Assembly (NCBI RefSeq): GCF_027943255.1
Contig: NC_072893.1
Coordinates: forward strand, 123,565,784-123,629,783
Direction: 5' to 3'
DNA: 64,000 nt
Source: Anastrepha obliqua
Lineage: Eukaryota; Arthropoda; Insecta; Diptera; Tephritidae
Shown here: piece by piece, positions 23,760-33,946 of the stretch
How the letters are laid out: each line of letters begins with the position of its first letter
Position numbering within the stretch: the first letter of the stretch is position 1
Translations under genes and position numbers: made by a program
Notes under the pieces: generated by a model
Seen by the model: the letters and a program-made list of their open reading frames with translations, nothing else
Told to the model about the DNA's origin: nothing
The model's database searches: none

Positions 23760-24765
23760 GATAAGTTAAACTGGAGCACACCTGCACTTGAAAGGAAACT
23801 ACGGGAGTGTACCTTGCACTGGTATACAGATGGCTCAAAGACGTCAGAAGGTATAAGCGCTGGAATATATTACCCCAGAACGATGTTTTCCAAACGGAGA
23901 TGTACGCCATTTGTCTATGTGCTGAGAGAAACTTGGGTAGAAATTTCCGGGATGAGCGAATTGCTATTCTGAATGACCATCAGGCGGCCTTCAATGCTCT
24001 ATCATCCTGCAAGATTAAGTTATTATTATTGTAGCAGCATAAATATTCCCCTTACATGGACGGGGAATGCTGCTAGAGTGACAGCCCTTGGCCGGATATA
24101 AATCCGAGTCGTTCCGGTAACGTAGAACCGACTATCGTGGGAACATGTAAGATTAAGTCTTCACTGAGCGTTGAGTGTATGTGGAAACTGAATTTACAAG
24201 GAACGCACAATCGCATTCGGCTAATTGAGGTCCCAGGACACAGGGGTATAATTGGGAGCGAAGTAGGAAACGCATTGGCGAAAGAGGCTGCAGACTCGCA
24301 ATTAATAGCACCCGAGCCCTTCTTTACTATGGGACAACATAACGTCAAAGAGAAGCTTAGGAGTGAAGGGCTAAAGCTAAAGGAGATTCGCTGCCACTAA
24401 ACTATGGCACCACACCAGGCGAAATCCTTATTGGGAGGGTACAACCAAAGTGGTTTTAAAAAGTCATAACCCTCGCCAAGGATAAACTAGGAATGCTCGA
24501 GGACATTCTCACAGCCCACTGCAGACTGCGTAGTCATCTGCACATGAACCAACTCTTGTCGTTTCTGCGACCAATCCCAGGAGACTCCAATGTAGCTTCT
24601 TAAATGTATGGCTATAACGCGGAGAAGGTTGAGACATTTCGCCCAACTGCAGCCAGAAGAAAGGCGCATACGCTCAATCCAACCCAGGTACATCCTGAGT
24701 TTAATAAGGGAACTGGGTCTAGATGAGGTACTGCAATGAGCAGACGGCACAAAAGACCATGAGGT
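23760..24765 (+). mobile_element. RNase H LINE fragment, interrupted by a short repeat
   Basis: Decayed RNase H domain and C-terminus of a non-LTR element. WYTDGSKTSEG at about 23819, an E-containing QTEMYAICLCAE, then LNDHQAAFNAL (third acidic motif), then after the insertion RLIEVPGHRGIIGSEVGNAL (the H..N..A block). C-terminal text at 24480-24740 keeps LTAHCRLRSHLHMNQL and PEERRIRSIQPR. Several frameshifts and stops. The insert at 24020-24147 splits the RNase H domain. Confidence 0.75.
24020..24147 (-). mobile_element. Short hairpin repeat (SINE-like), nested copy with TSD
   Basis: Copy of the ~110-130 bp repeat, reverse-oriented here: GTAGCAGCATAAATATTCCC, GGGGAATGCTGCT (the two form a stem), GTGACAG, TTGGCCGGATATAA, GTAACGTAGAACCGACTATC, GTGGGAAC. 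It is flanked by TGCAAGATTAAG (24008-24019) and TGTAAGATTAAG (about 24146-24157), an 11/12 target duplication. Confidence 0.75.
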
Positions 24766-24930
24766 TGAAGTGCAAGCCTCGTAGAAAATTTATTCATCTA
24801 TTAATCATTGATTCGATGATTAAGATTTTGCCTTAAAAAAAGTTGAATAAACAAAGAAATACCGTTTTATTACTTTCTTGCTCTAAAAGGGAAAACCGCT
24901 TAATGCTGTTCAGAGTTTGTTGATCTAGTT
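24766..24930. other. Short spacer
   Basis: AT-rich spacer between the LINE fragment and the SINE; nothing recognised. Confidence 0.3.
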
Positions 24931-25226
24931 GGCCGCCGTAGCCGAATGGGTTGGTGCGTGACTACCATTCGGAATTGAGAGGGAATGTAGGTTCGAATCT
25001 CGGTGAAACTCTGTCAGAAGGGAGAAAAAGTTTTTTCTAATAGCGGGCGCCCCTTCGAGTGTATTTCTGCCATGAAAAGTTCCTCATAAAAATATCTGCC
25101 GTTCGGAGTCGGCTTGAAACTGTAGGTCCCTCCATTTGTGGAACAACATCAAGACGCACACAACAATTAGGAGCAGGAGCTCGGCCAAACACCCAAAAAG
25201 GGTGTACGCGCCAATTATATACACAT
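24931..25226 (+). mobile_element. tRNA-derived SINE
   Basis: The head looks like a tRNA gene: an A-box-like TAGCCGAATGGGTTGG (24939-24954) and an exact B box GGTTCGAATC (24990-24999), the internal RNA polymerase III promoter. The unrelated body carries TTTCTGCCATGAAAAG, ATCTGCCGTTCGGAGTCGGC, TTGTGGAACAACATCAAGAC and ACACCCAAAAAGGGTG, ending in a TATACACA tail. A second copy at 39268-39565 (minus) matches end to end; this copy lacks about 20 bp (CGGCAGGCAATGGCAAACC) near 25050. It is not a functional tRNA: the acceptor stem does not close. Confidence 0.85.
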
Positions 25227-25227
25227 A

Positions 25228-26740
25228 GTAGAAAACGTCTGCAAATATTCTTTGCATTAGAAAAAGTTCAAAACAATAAATATTACAGAAATTTTTTTTA
25301 ATGAGTTTTATTTAGTTCACTTAACCGTAACTATCACACATATTTCGCTACCAATAACAAAATCAAATTTAAAATGAGATCACATAAAATTAAAAAGGCC
25401 ATTCAAACTAAACGGAAAAAGTTTGCGTTCACTTCAATAATAATAAAATAAAAGGCTTAAGATCCTAGAAATATTTTAAAATTAATAGCTAGTTGGATAT
25501 CCACGCCTTTTTGTGACTTCTAGAAGGCGTCTTTTCATTGATCCAACTAGTTTGGCTGTTATTTCTGGACTTATGGCTTCCCATTCCTCTTTAAGCGCGT
25601 TCTTAAGCATTTCCTTGCTAGTTATTGTACGCTCTCGTATTTTTTTTTTCTAGAACGTCCCGTAAATACTCAATGGGGTTAAGGTCAGGTGATTGTGGGG
25701 GTGTGCGAAGTTGTTTTGGAACATTATACAACAACCACAACCTAACAATCTCTGCTGTGTGTTTCGGGTCGTTGTCCTGTTGGAAAACAAATCTTTCACC
25801 GAGTCCCAGTTTGATTGCACTTTCTCTCGAATTCGTTTTTAAAATATCGAGATAATCATGTCTGTTCATTATTGACTAAATAAACTGTATATTTCCAACG
25901 CCCGAACTAGCCATACACCCCCATATCATGGCACCTCCTCCCCCATGCTTTACCGTAGGTACCAGATTTTGCTTTCCAAGTGCCGTTCCGTTTTTCCTCC
26001 AAATAATTTTACGACCTTTTATCCCGAAAATGCAAAACTTGCTCTCATCTGAAAAAATCACACTATTCCAAAATACAGGTGGCTTGTTTACGTATTCCTT
26101 GGCGAAAGCCATCCGCTTAAGTCGATTTACTCGCGATATGAAAGGTTTTTTTCGGGCCATTCTGCCGTGAAATCCGATTCTTTTGAGAATTTTTCTGACT
26201 GTATCTGGATGTACTTTCTTTTGGTATTTTACTTCTATGTCTTTTGAAATTTGGCTTGCTGTTACTCGTGAATTAGACTTCACAAGACTAGTTATGTTGC
26301 GTTCTTCTCTTTCCGTCAGCTCTTCCTATTTTACCACAAACTTACAATGATTTTCCTTTCACCAATATCTATTTCTTTTCGCCTTTGGTCCATAGTAACA
26401 AAAAATGTATTTCTAATATCAATTTTTCCCTCTTTAGATTTGTTCTTAACCGCGTCAACTACATGAATGATTTAAAATTAAATTTAACGTAACTGCCATG
26501 CAAATAATCGTCACTATTCGAAATGAACGCACACTTTTTCTGCTCAGCCTATTTAAGTAACTGTACTACAATCCCGTTTCCTGAACACGACGCAGCTCAA
26601 ACTCCAAAAAAGTTTGTTCATACCCTCTACGAATAATTTTCTTTGAAATAAGTGAAAAGAAATAACTGAGAGTTTTAAGATAAACACGTTAAATTATTTT
26701 AATACTTTATAACAGTGAGTGAACGCAGACTTTTTCTACC
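25228..26740 (-). mobile_element. Tc1-like transposon with long IR/DR ends
   Basis: About 1.5 kb. Each end has an outer and an inner GAAAAAG..TGCG-type direct repeat: 25228 and 25414 on the left, 26523 and 26716 on the right, so both end regions are about 210 bp. The transposase is on the minus strand: VTASQISKDIEVKYQKKVHP (HTH), IFSDESKF (first Asp), HGGGGAMIWGCMA, FQQDNDPKHTA (second Asp) and PQSPDLNPIEYLRD (Glu, DD34E). The frame 26283-25618 is open except for one in-frame TAG near 25875; a further stop lies in the N-terminal part near 26325. Outer left sequence abuts the SINE tail. Confidence 0.88.
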
Positions 26741-26756
26741 ATGTGTATGTATATAT

Positions 26757-26866
26757 TTGTTGTAAATGCAGAAACATTCCACAATGTTCGGCAAATGCTG
26801 GGGAAGCGCCGATAACGGCCAAAAATAAAGCCGTTTATGTAATGTAGAATCGACTGTCGTGGGAAC
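26757..26866 (-). repeat. Diverged copy of the short hairpin repeat
   Basis: GTTGTAAATGCAGAAACATTCC at the start and GTAATGTAGAATCGACTGTC with GTGGGAAC at the end match the termini of the hairpin repeat; the middle is substituted. Confidence 0.55.
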
Positions 26867-27258
26867 TTACTATACACCCACGACACGTTATTCCCAAGTA
26901 CCCTTCGAATTACGAGTTTCGTAAAATTTGAGAGCGAATCATCACGTCATTTGTGAAGTAATAATTTTGGTTTTCACTACCGTCGCCGAACAAATCTTTG
27001 TGTGTAAAACTCCAGTATAATTTCGAATAGTACTTGGCTGTTATCTTCTCATCCCATATGTCAATAAACGCCCTTTCGCCGGCCTATTCCCATTTGCTGG
27101 TACATTTTCTTAATGCTGCAAAATGGAAGCAATAAATTAATACAAACTTTGCTTTAAAATAAAAATTCTTCATTTAAATTACTTTATTGCACTTTCGCCG
27201 ATATTTACAGCAAATGATAATTATAAGAAGCAAAGAATAAGATCAATAAAGCAAAGAA
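26867..27258. other. Intergenic
   Basis: No gene assigned. On the minus strand around 27090-26960 a frame-broken text (ERAFIDIWDEKITAKYY) looks protein-like but could not be placed in any family. Confidence 0.3.
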
Positions 27259-27261
27259 TAA

Positions 27262-27371
27262 GATCCACGACAGTCGGTTCTACGTTACCGTTATATCCGG
27301 CCAAGAACTGTCACTCCAGCAGCATTCCCCGTATGTTGGTAGGGGGAATGTTTATGCTGCTACAACAACAA
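27262..27371 (+). mobile_element. Short hairpin repeat, best copy
   Basis: Reads CGACAGTCGGTTCTACGTTA, TATCCGGCCAAGAACTGTCA, CCAGCAGCATTCCCC, loop, GGGGGAATG, TTTATGCTGCTACAACAACA. AGCAGCATTCCCC pairs with GGGGGAATG...GCTGCT. The 3' end resembles the tail of the jockey-like LINE. It lies about 0.44 kb upstream of the COQ8 start. Confidence 0.75.
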
Positions 27372-27814
27372 CATCAATAAATATAGTGAACTACCAAAGC
27401 TGTTTCTATGAGTATTATTGGGGCGTATTACTTAGAGAGCGAGTTACGCGGCGTGTAAATATAGTTTTAGTTTAATACTACTCTCTTAGTTCCATTATTC
27501 TTTGCATACACCGTGACAATTTTCCGTTTTCTTTCACACTTTTTCAATCAGCTGTCCGCTTGGCTGTTATACGGCCTTCACATAACCCCACTTTGCCAGC
27601 TGTGTATGTTTTGACGAAATTTACATTTGTTTCGCAACCGATCGAGAGAAAATCGTACGCAACGATATAGAGGATTAAGTAAAGAGTTGAAAATTCCATA
27701 AATAAGCGTACAACAAATGTTTTGCAACGTACAAGTGGAAAACAAAATTAGATTTGGTTCGTGAATCATCGCAGAAGGAAACAAGTTTTGTTAGCACGGG
27801 GCGGGGCGGTGAAC

Positions 27815-30800
27815 ATGTCACGTTCAGCACAAGATGCGCTCGCCGTATTGCGGGGCATACAGCTAGTAGTGGAGGCGTTGTATCGCGAACAGAGCACACA
27901 ATGTAAATTTCGCTGGAGTAACTCGAGTATACGCGAACTTTTGCAGGCCAATCTTCAACAGAGCGCAAACTATATGCAGCAAGTGGGTACACAACCAACG
28001 GAGGAGCTAAAAAAACTACAACAATTGTTGCAGGAAACTAGTGAGCGCACTGGTGTTGTATTTGAAGGTTTGCGTCAATTAACTATCGCCAAAGTGCCTA
28101 ACGAATTGTGTCGAGGTCCGGAAACGTTGCAGCGGGCAATGAGTAACGTAATTGGTGCAAGTGGTGGTGGGGGTAGTGCACAGTCTGGTGACGTAAAAAC
28201 AAGCGGAACAATTAATTTTAGTAGTAGCACTGGCAGTGGTACTACAGCTGGTAAGGCGGGCAGCCATTTGGATGCAGCACAACTTGATATATCGTCCATC
28301 ACACTAAATGAATTGGAGGAAATATTGTCAAAGCGCAACAAAAATCGTGATATCAGCTTGCGAACTCCATCAACAGAACGTAAACAAGTGGACGAAAACA
28401 AGCAAAATATGGAAGCAGATACAGTAATAGGTGCTGAAAAAGCAGCAACCGGAACTTCTGCAACAGCTGCCGAAGCGCCTCTGTCCGCTGGATCAGTGAA
28501 AGCAGACACTGTTTATGTGGAAAATATATTAAAAACTATTGCCGGCCACTCGTCTACCACGGAATCCGCGGGTGCAACATCTATTGGCCTGCCTACATTG
28601 AGCACAGTGGCTAAGCAGCGACGTGTGCCATCCACTCGGCTCGGGCGCATGGTTTCGTTTGGCGGTCTCTTTGCTGGTTTAGGTGTCGGCACCATAAACG
28701 AATTAACCAAAGGCGCGCTTGGTATTGGTGGCTCAAAAAATTTGAAAGAAGCTCTCCTTAGTCCAGCTAATGCAGAGCGAATTGTTGACACGCTTTGCAA
28801 GGTGCGTGGGGCGGCGCTGAAAATCGGCCAAATACTTAGTATACAAGATTCGAATGTGGTGTCACCGCAGCTGGCTAAAGCGTTTGAGCGTGTACGTCAA
28901 GCGGCTGACTACATGCCTGATTGGCAGGTGGAGCGTGTGATGATCACACAACTGGGTGCCGATTGGCGCACCCAATTGGAAAGTTTCGATAATAAACCCT
29001 TTGCGGCGGCTTCGATTGGACAGGTGGCTTGCAAGCAACATGTTTAACGCTTATATGTGCCATGTACGCTTTTAATTATTTCTTTTTCTTTTTGATAGGT
29101 GCATCGCGCAACTTTGAAAAATGGCATGCAAGTGGCAATAAAAATTCAATACCCTGGTGTGGCGCAAAGCATTGAGAGCGATATTGATAATTTGGTGGGT
29201 ATGCTTAAGGTGTGGGACGTCTTTCCGCACGGCTTCTTCATTGACAATGTGGTCAAGGTAATGATGCGCGCTTTAAATACAATAATATATTAGTACAAAT
29301 TTATGTTTATAATTTTTTAATATTTTTATTTTTAAGACTTTTATTTTAATCAATTCTATTTTGTTTGTCCGAATTCCTAGGTGGCCAAACGTGAACTCAA
29401 CTGGGAAGTGGACTACACACGCGAAGCTGAGTATACAGATAAATTTAAGCAAATGATTTCGCCCTACCCAGAGTACTATGTGCCAACAGTAATCAAGGAA
29501 TTGACCACAGGGAATGTGCTAACAACCGAATTAGTGCCAGGTGTACCGCTGGACAAGTGCTTCGATTTAAGGTGAATCGGAAGAAAAACAGTAAACATAA
29601 AAAACATATGGAGCTGACAAATTTAGATCAGTTCACGTTAGGCACATACACTAAATGTGTATTTGACAGCTCTGTGAGTAGGCATCTTGTACCTCTGAGA
29701 GCATACTTCAGCCATTCGCGTGTATGTTAGCGGAACGACTCGAATATATAACCGTACGAGGACTAATACATAAGTGGCACTCGCTAAAAGTTTTGAATTG
29801 TTTTATGCTGTTGAAACAACAACCTTTGCAGCGTTCACTATTACTTTTCTATGGCCAGTCTCATAATTCCTAACAAGCGAAAAGCAAGAAGAGTAGTCCC
29901 CCTATTGAAACCTGAGGAACCCGGCAACCAAGGAGAGTCTTATCACCCTTTCCTTTCCCCAGTACTGCAGACTCTTGAGGCTCTCCTACTCCTACTACCA
30001 CTCTGCACGAAACACCTGATCCTAGACATTAATAAGTATGGGTTCCGAAGAGTGCACAGCACCACTACAGTACACACCGCCTCACTCACCCAAATTAACC
30101 GCGGGCTTAACCAAAACCGCTCCTGCGTGAGGACTGTCCTAGTAGCTCTGGACCTGGAGACGGCTTTCGATACAGTCAGCCACCCCACGCTGCTAGAAGA
30201 TGTTATACAGCCGATCGTCCCGCCGAGGCTAAAGAGGTGGTCCGCAAACTATTGGAATGGTCGGCACTCGACAGTCATCTGTCGATACCAAAACTCAAAA
30301 CAGAGGAGGAGAAAGATGTTCTGCCGGGTGGTTTACTTTCACCCTTGGTTTTCAACTTCTATATATCGAATCTCCCCAATCACCAAAGGAAGTCTCACTG
30401 GTCTCTTATGCTAACGATTGAACGATTACCTCACCAGTCTTTCTCGCCTTTTCATTGCGAGGAATCTCCAGCTTTCCCCCACTCAATTCACGGCGACGCC
30501 CGGTCAAACTACAGCTAAAGGTAAAAGTCGATGACCCACCAATACCTACATTAAACAAAATTTTGGGCGTCACCTTTGATAGTTTGCTCTCCTCTTCTCC
30601 GTATAAAACCGCAATTGGTACTAAGATCCAAAACCGGCTTGCCGGCATTATTTGGGGCAAAGACAAAGAAATGTTGCTGGTCACATTTAAAGCAATTGGC
30701 CCGATGTTTCTGAATTATGCTTTGCATTTCTGGTCGCCTGGCTTTAATGATGCGCAGTGGATGAAGCTAAAGACAAGTAAAAATACTGCAATTAGGACAG

Positions 30801-32776
30801 TCAGGGGATGCCTGCTGATGCTGCCCATACAACACCTATATAATGAGTCATCAATGCTCCCGGTCAAAGAGCACAATAAAATGCTCAGCAAGCAGTTTCG
30901 CCTTGGTTGCTACGGACGGACACTTGCTAGAACCTGAACAACCTCTCAGGCACGTCAGTAGGTATATCTGCAACTACTTTGACGAGATTTACGACGTCAC
31001 GCTTTACAACTACTGGACCGTCCAGTATACAGACAAACACTAAACAACATTAATCGGGAGACACTAACTACCCTCCTAAACTCCCGACCTTTGAATATAG
31101 TCATGGGAGTTCAACCACCAACTATTGCATACGAAGAGCTTCAGCTACCACGAGAGATCCGCGAAACTTTAGCCCAACTGAATCAGAATCGACGCCGGCA
31201 TACCTAACATACGCTCGGCATGTGAAGGCACACTGACCGACTCTAACCACGTTCCCATTACAGTCGGTTCTACGTAACCGAAACGAGGCAAATGCATATC
31301 TGGCCAAGGACTGTTACTTCAGCAGCATTCCCCGTATATGCATGGGAAATTTTTATGCTGCTACAAAAAGAACCACTAACCACCTTTTCTCGCGCCCCAT
31401 TAAATCTACCCATCCCCAAAAGTCCTCTCTCTATCTTTCTGGACCCAACCTGTCGAAACAGCACGTTTCCTGGTTCTACCGTTAAATGAGTTAGACGAAG
31501 ACAACCGGTAGCTACATCGCACTGACAGGGTTTAGTAAGTTGCTACAAAAGCAACCAATAAAGAAGAACAAATCGTGTTTAATTTCAGTCAGAGATCAGA
31601 TAAGATACTAAATAGAGGTATGCACTTCGAGCTTAAGGTCTATTGTGCCCTCTATTCTTCACTTTTCCTCATTTAGAGTCAGTTCTTTTAAGAATTTCTA
31701 GGGTGGGACTGGGCTGAGCTGGGAGTATGTGTTTCTCTTCCGGTCGTACTAGGCAGATATATTTATTTCTTGCCGTTATGGCGTCACATTCTAGAAGCCA
31801 GTTTCTTGATGTCTCTGGCGAAGTGTCGCATAATCGGAGCATGCGCAGATGTATTCGCAGTGATGAGTGAGAATGCCTGTTAGTAGTTTGGTTTTTGGAA
31901 GGTTTAAGGGAGTTTAAGGCTTAGTAGTATTTTTTAGAAATTAATGAGGAATGTTTTGTGCTGGCAACAATAAGAAAACAATTTGTCCCTAAGGTGTCTA
32001 AATAACATTTGTTTTATTTTTGCAGCTATGAGCATCGCCATCACATTGCTTCGTCTATACTCAAATTGTGTTTGCGTGAGCTGTTCGAGTTAGAGTGCAT
32101 GCAAACCGATCCGAATTGGTCTAATTTCCTTTATGATGTTAAAACGAAAAGACTAATGCTAATTGATTTTGGTTCGACTCGTTTCTATCAAAAGAAATTC
32201 ATCCAAAACTATCGCCAGGTAAGTGAAATCGCTCAATAATTCGCTAAATGAGCCGCTGCATTCGCGTGTAAATCACTTTATGTAGATTCATTTAGCTGTA
32301 CTGGCATTTAATATCCATTTTATAATTTAAATTTTCTTTTATTTCTTCTAATTACTAGGTAATAATACACGCAGTTGAGAACAATCGCGATGGTGTTTTG
32401 CGTATGTCACGTGAAATGGGTTTCCTCACTGGCTATGAGACCAAGCAAATGGAAGAGGCTCATGTGGATGCCGTTATGATACTCGGTGAAATGTTTCGCT
32501 TTGATGGCGAATTCGATTTCGGGCGTCAAGTAAGTGCAATTAATTAGATATTTATTGTTATTTCTCAAATATTCAACACATTTCCAGAACACTACGGAGC
32601 GTATCGCACATTTAGTACCAACTATGGTCGCCCATCGTCTTTGTCCACCGCCAGAGGAAATCTATTCCATACATCGCAAATTATCGGGCATATTTTTGTT
32701 GTGTGCACGCATGAATGTACGACTGGATTGTCGGCCATACTACAAGGAAATTGTTATTGAGAAATTTAAAGAATAA
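27815..32776 (+). CDS. Coq8: COQ8/ADCK3 atypical kinase, coenzyme Q biosynthesis
   Basis: UbiB-family atypical kinase/ATPase of the mitochondrial inner membrane that supports the coenzyme Q synthesis complex. Six exons: 27815-29023, 29099-29257, 29381-29571, 32026-32218, 32359-32529, 32588-32776; 703 residues. Residues 1-300 are variable and Ser/Thr/Gly-rich. Family hallmarks follow: KIGQ (336-339), the Ala-rich loop AAASIGQ (397-403), VAIKIQYP with the ATP-site Lys at 418, ELNWEVDY (Glu461), TELVPGVPLD, QTDPNWSNF (Asp548, Asn553) and IDFG (566-569). All catalytic residues are present. Start ATG chosen at 27815 because the frame upstream has only GTG and the protein then begins MSRSAQDALAVLRG. 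Intron 3 is 2454 bp and contains a LINE; the others are 58-140 bp. Exon 1 ends at an unusually weak donor (CAG/GTGGCT). Confidence 0.95.
29840..31560 (+). mobile_element. Jockey-like LINE, 5'-truncated, in COQ8 intron 3
   Basis: Reverse transcriptase remnants in order: LSPVLQTLEALLL, FRRVHSTTTVHTASL, VLVALDLETAFDTVSHPTLL (palm motif A), LKRW..NYW..GRHSTVI, GGLLSPLVFNFYISNLP (motif B), and SYAND at about 30406 where an active enzyme has YADD. C-terminal part: NESSMLPVKEHNKMLSKQFR and LGCYGR. The 3' UTR at 31190-31555 ends in GACAGGGTTTAGTAAGTTGC then TACAAAAGCAACC. A stop follows SYAND, and other frameshifts exist. Inserted in the sense orientation of the gene. Confidence 0.85.
31257..31370 (+). 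mobile_element. Short hairpin repeat nested in the LINE 3' UTR
   Basis: CAGTCGGTTCTACGTAACCG, TCTGGCCAAGGACTGTTACT, CAGCAGCATTCCCCGTATAT and TTTTTATGCTGCTACAAAAA. Its neighbours, AACCACG before and AACCACTAACCACC after, suggest a duplicated target of at least AACCAC. Confidence 0.7.
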
Positions 32777-33245
32777 AACCGAAAGTACACACAAGCTTTA
32801 GTTAATGCATATTTGTCAAAGCCCTTTAACGTGTAGTTTGCATAACCACTTGTCGATTAGTCGAGTTTTAAACGATTTGGTTTTCTAACATGTCAAAAAG
32901 CGTAAACTTGAAGTTTAGTTTAGCTTAAGTTTATAGTTAATTTTAATAAATGAAATAAATAAAATGGCTAACAGGTTTTAAGCGATTCAGAAGCATTATA
33001 TTCATTGTGATATATTAAAAAATGCTTTCGATATTAATTAATAAAATTTGTATTACTTTTGTGTACTAAAATACGACTCTTAGAACATTTCAAAAACAAG
33101 AAAAGGGGAGTGGAATTCAAAACTGTTTGTTGTAGCGCAAAATAGTAATAGCTCCACAAATCTCTAGATATTCCTTGTAAGCAACTCTCTCTTAAATCTC
33201 TTATAACATAGACAGACACTGGCGTTAATCGGGATTAACGACTTA
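32777..33245. other. COQ8 3' flank
   Basis: Contains AATAAATGAAATAAATAAAA at 32945-32964, giving two possible AATAAA polyadenylation signals about 170-185 bp past the stop. No other feature. Confidence 0.5.
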
Positions 33246-33377
33246 ATTCCCTCCCGACAGTCAGTTCTACGTAAACGGAGCGACCCAGATTTACAATATA
33301 TCCGGCCAAGAACTGTCACTCCAGCAGCATTCCCCGTACATGGATGGGGAATGTTTTTGCTGCTATAACAACAACAA
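33246..33377 (+). mobile_element. Short hairpin repeat
   Basis: CGACAGTCAGTTCTACGTAA, ATATATCCGGCCAAGAACTG, CCAGCAGCATTCCCCGTACA, GGGGAATG and TTTTTGCTGCTATAACAACA. ATTCCCCGTACATGGATGGGGAAT is here a near-perfect hairpin. About 20 extra bases (GAGCGACCCAGATTTACA) are inserted relative to the 27262 copy. Confidence 0.8.
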
Positions 33378-33515
33378 CTTTCAAAATTCAAAATTACTTT
33401 AAAATCTAAATAATATATTTTCAATGTTTTAAGCCTAGAAAAGCCTAAAAAGTCCCTAAAGTCAGTGAAGTGCTGAGCGTCGAACGAAAGATGAGTAAGA
33501 ACGAAAAAATTAATC

Positions 33516-33877
33516 GCGTTTTTCTCGAAATACGTTATTTTCCGCGCTGTCGAATATAACTCAAAAAGTAATCAAGATATCAACTTACAATTTTACAGTG
33601 ATGTTCTTTAACAAATTGGCCTTGTGATGTACGATACCTCCAATTTTATATTAATTATCACTAAAAATATTGTTTTGATCAATTTATTTATAAAACAAAT
33701 GTAATTTTTTTTCTTTTTCACTTCAAATGAAATTTTTTTCGTTAAAAATTAGTAAGTGAAAGCGGAAAAAGTTTTTTATGTCTTTAAAAAAACAGTATAA
33801 ATTTTATTGAAATCTACCAAGCGGTTTTTAAGTTACATTGATCACCTGTTGAAAAAACATAGTATTGAGAAAAACGC
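33516..33877. repeat. AT-rich segment bounded by inverted repeats
   Basis: GCGTTTTTCTCGAAATAC (33516-33533) is the near-exact complement of GTATTGAGAAAAACGC (33862-33877; two extra bases on the left). The 360-bp interior is AT-rich and non-coding. It may be a MITE or part of a larger element interrupted by the next one. Confidence 0.45.
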
Positions 33878-33946
33878 ATTTAAAGTTTTGCTATCGATTC
33901 CGGAACGCCCGAGCGCCCTTTGTTAATTGTTGAATAACTCGAAAAG

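Noticed and set aside
24931..25010. Possible genuine tRNA gene
   Set aside because: Good B box but no closing acceptor stem, and the same head plus body recurs at 39.3-39.6 kb: a SINE.
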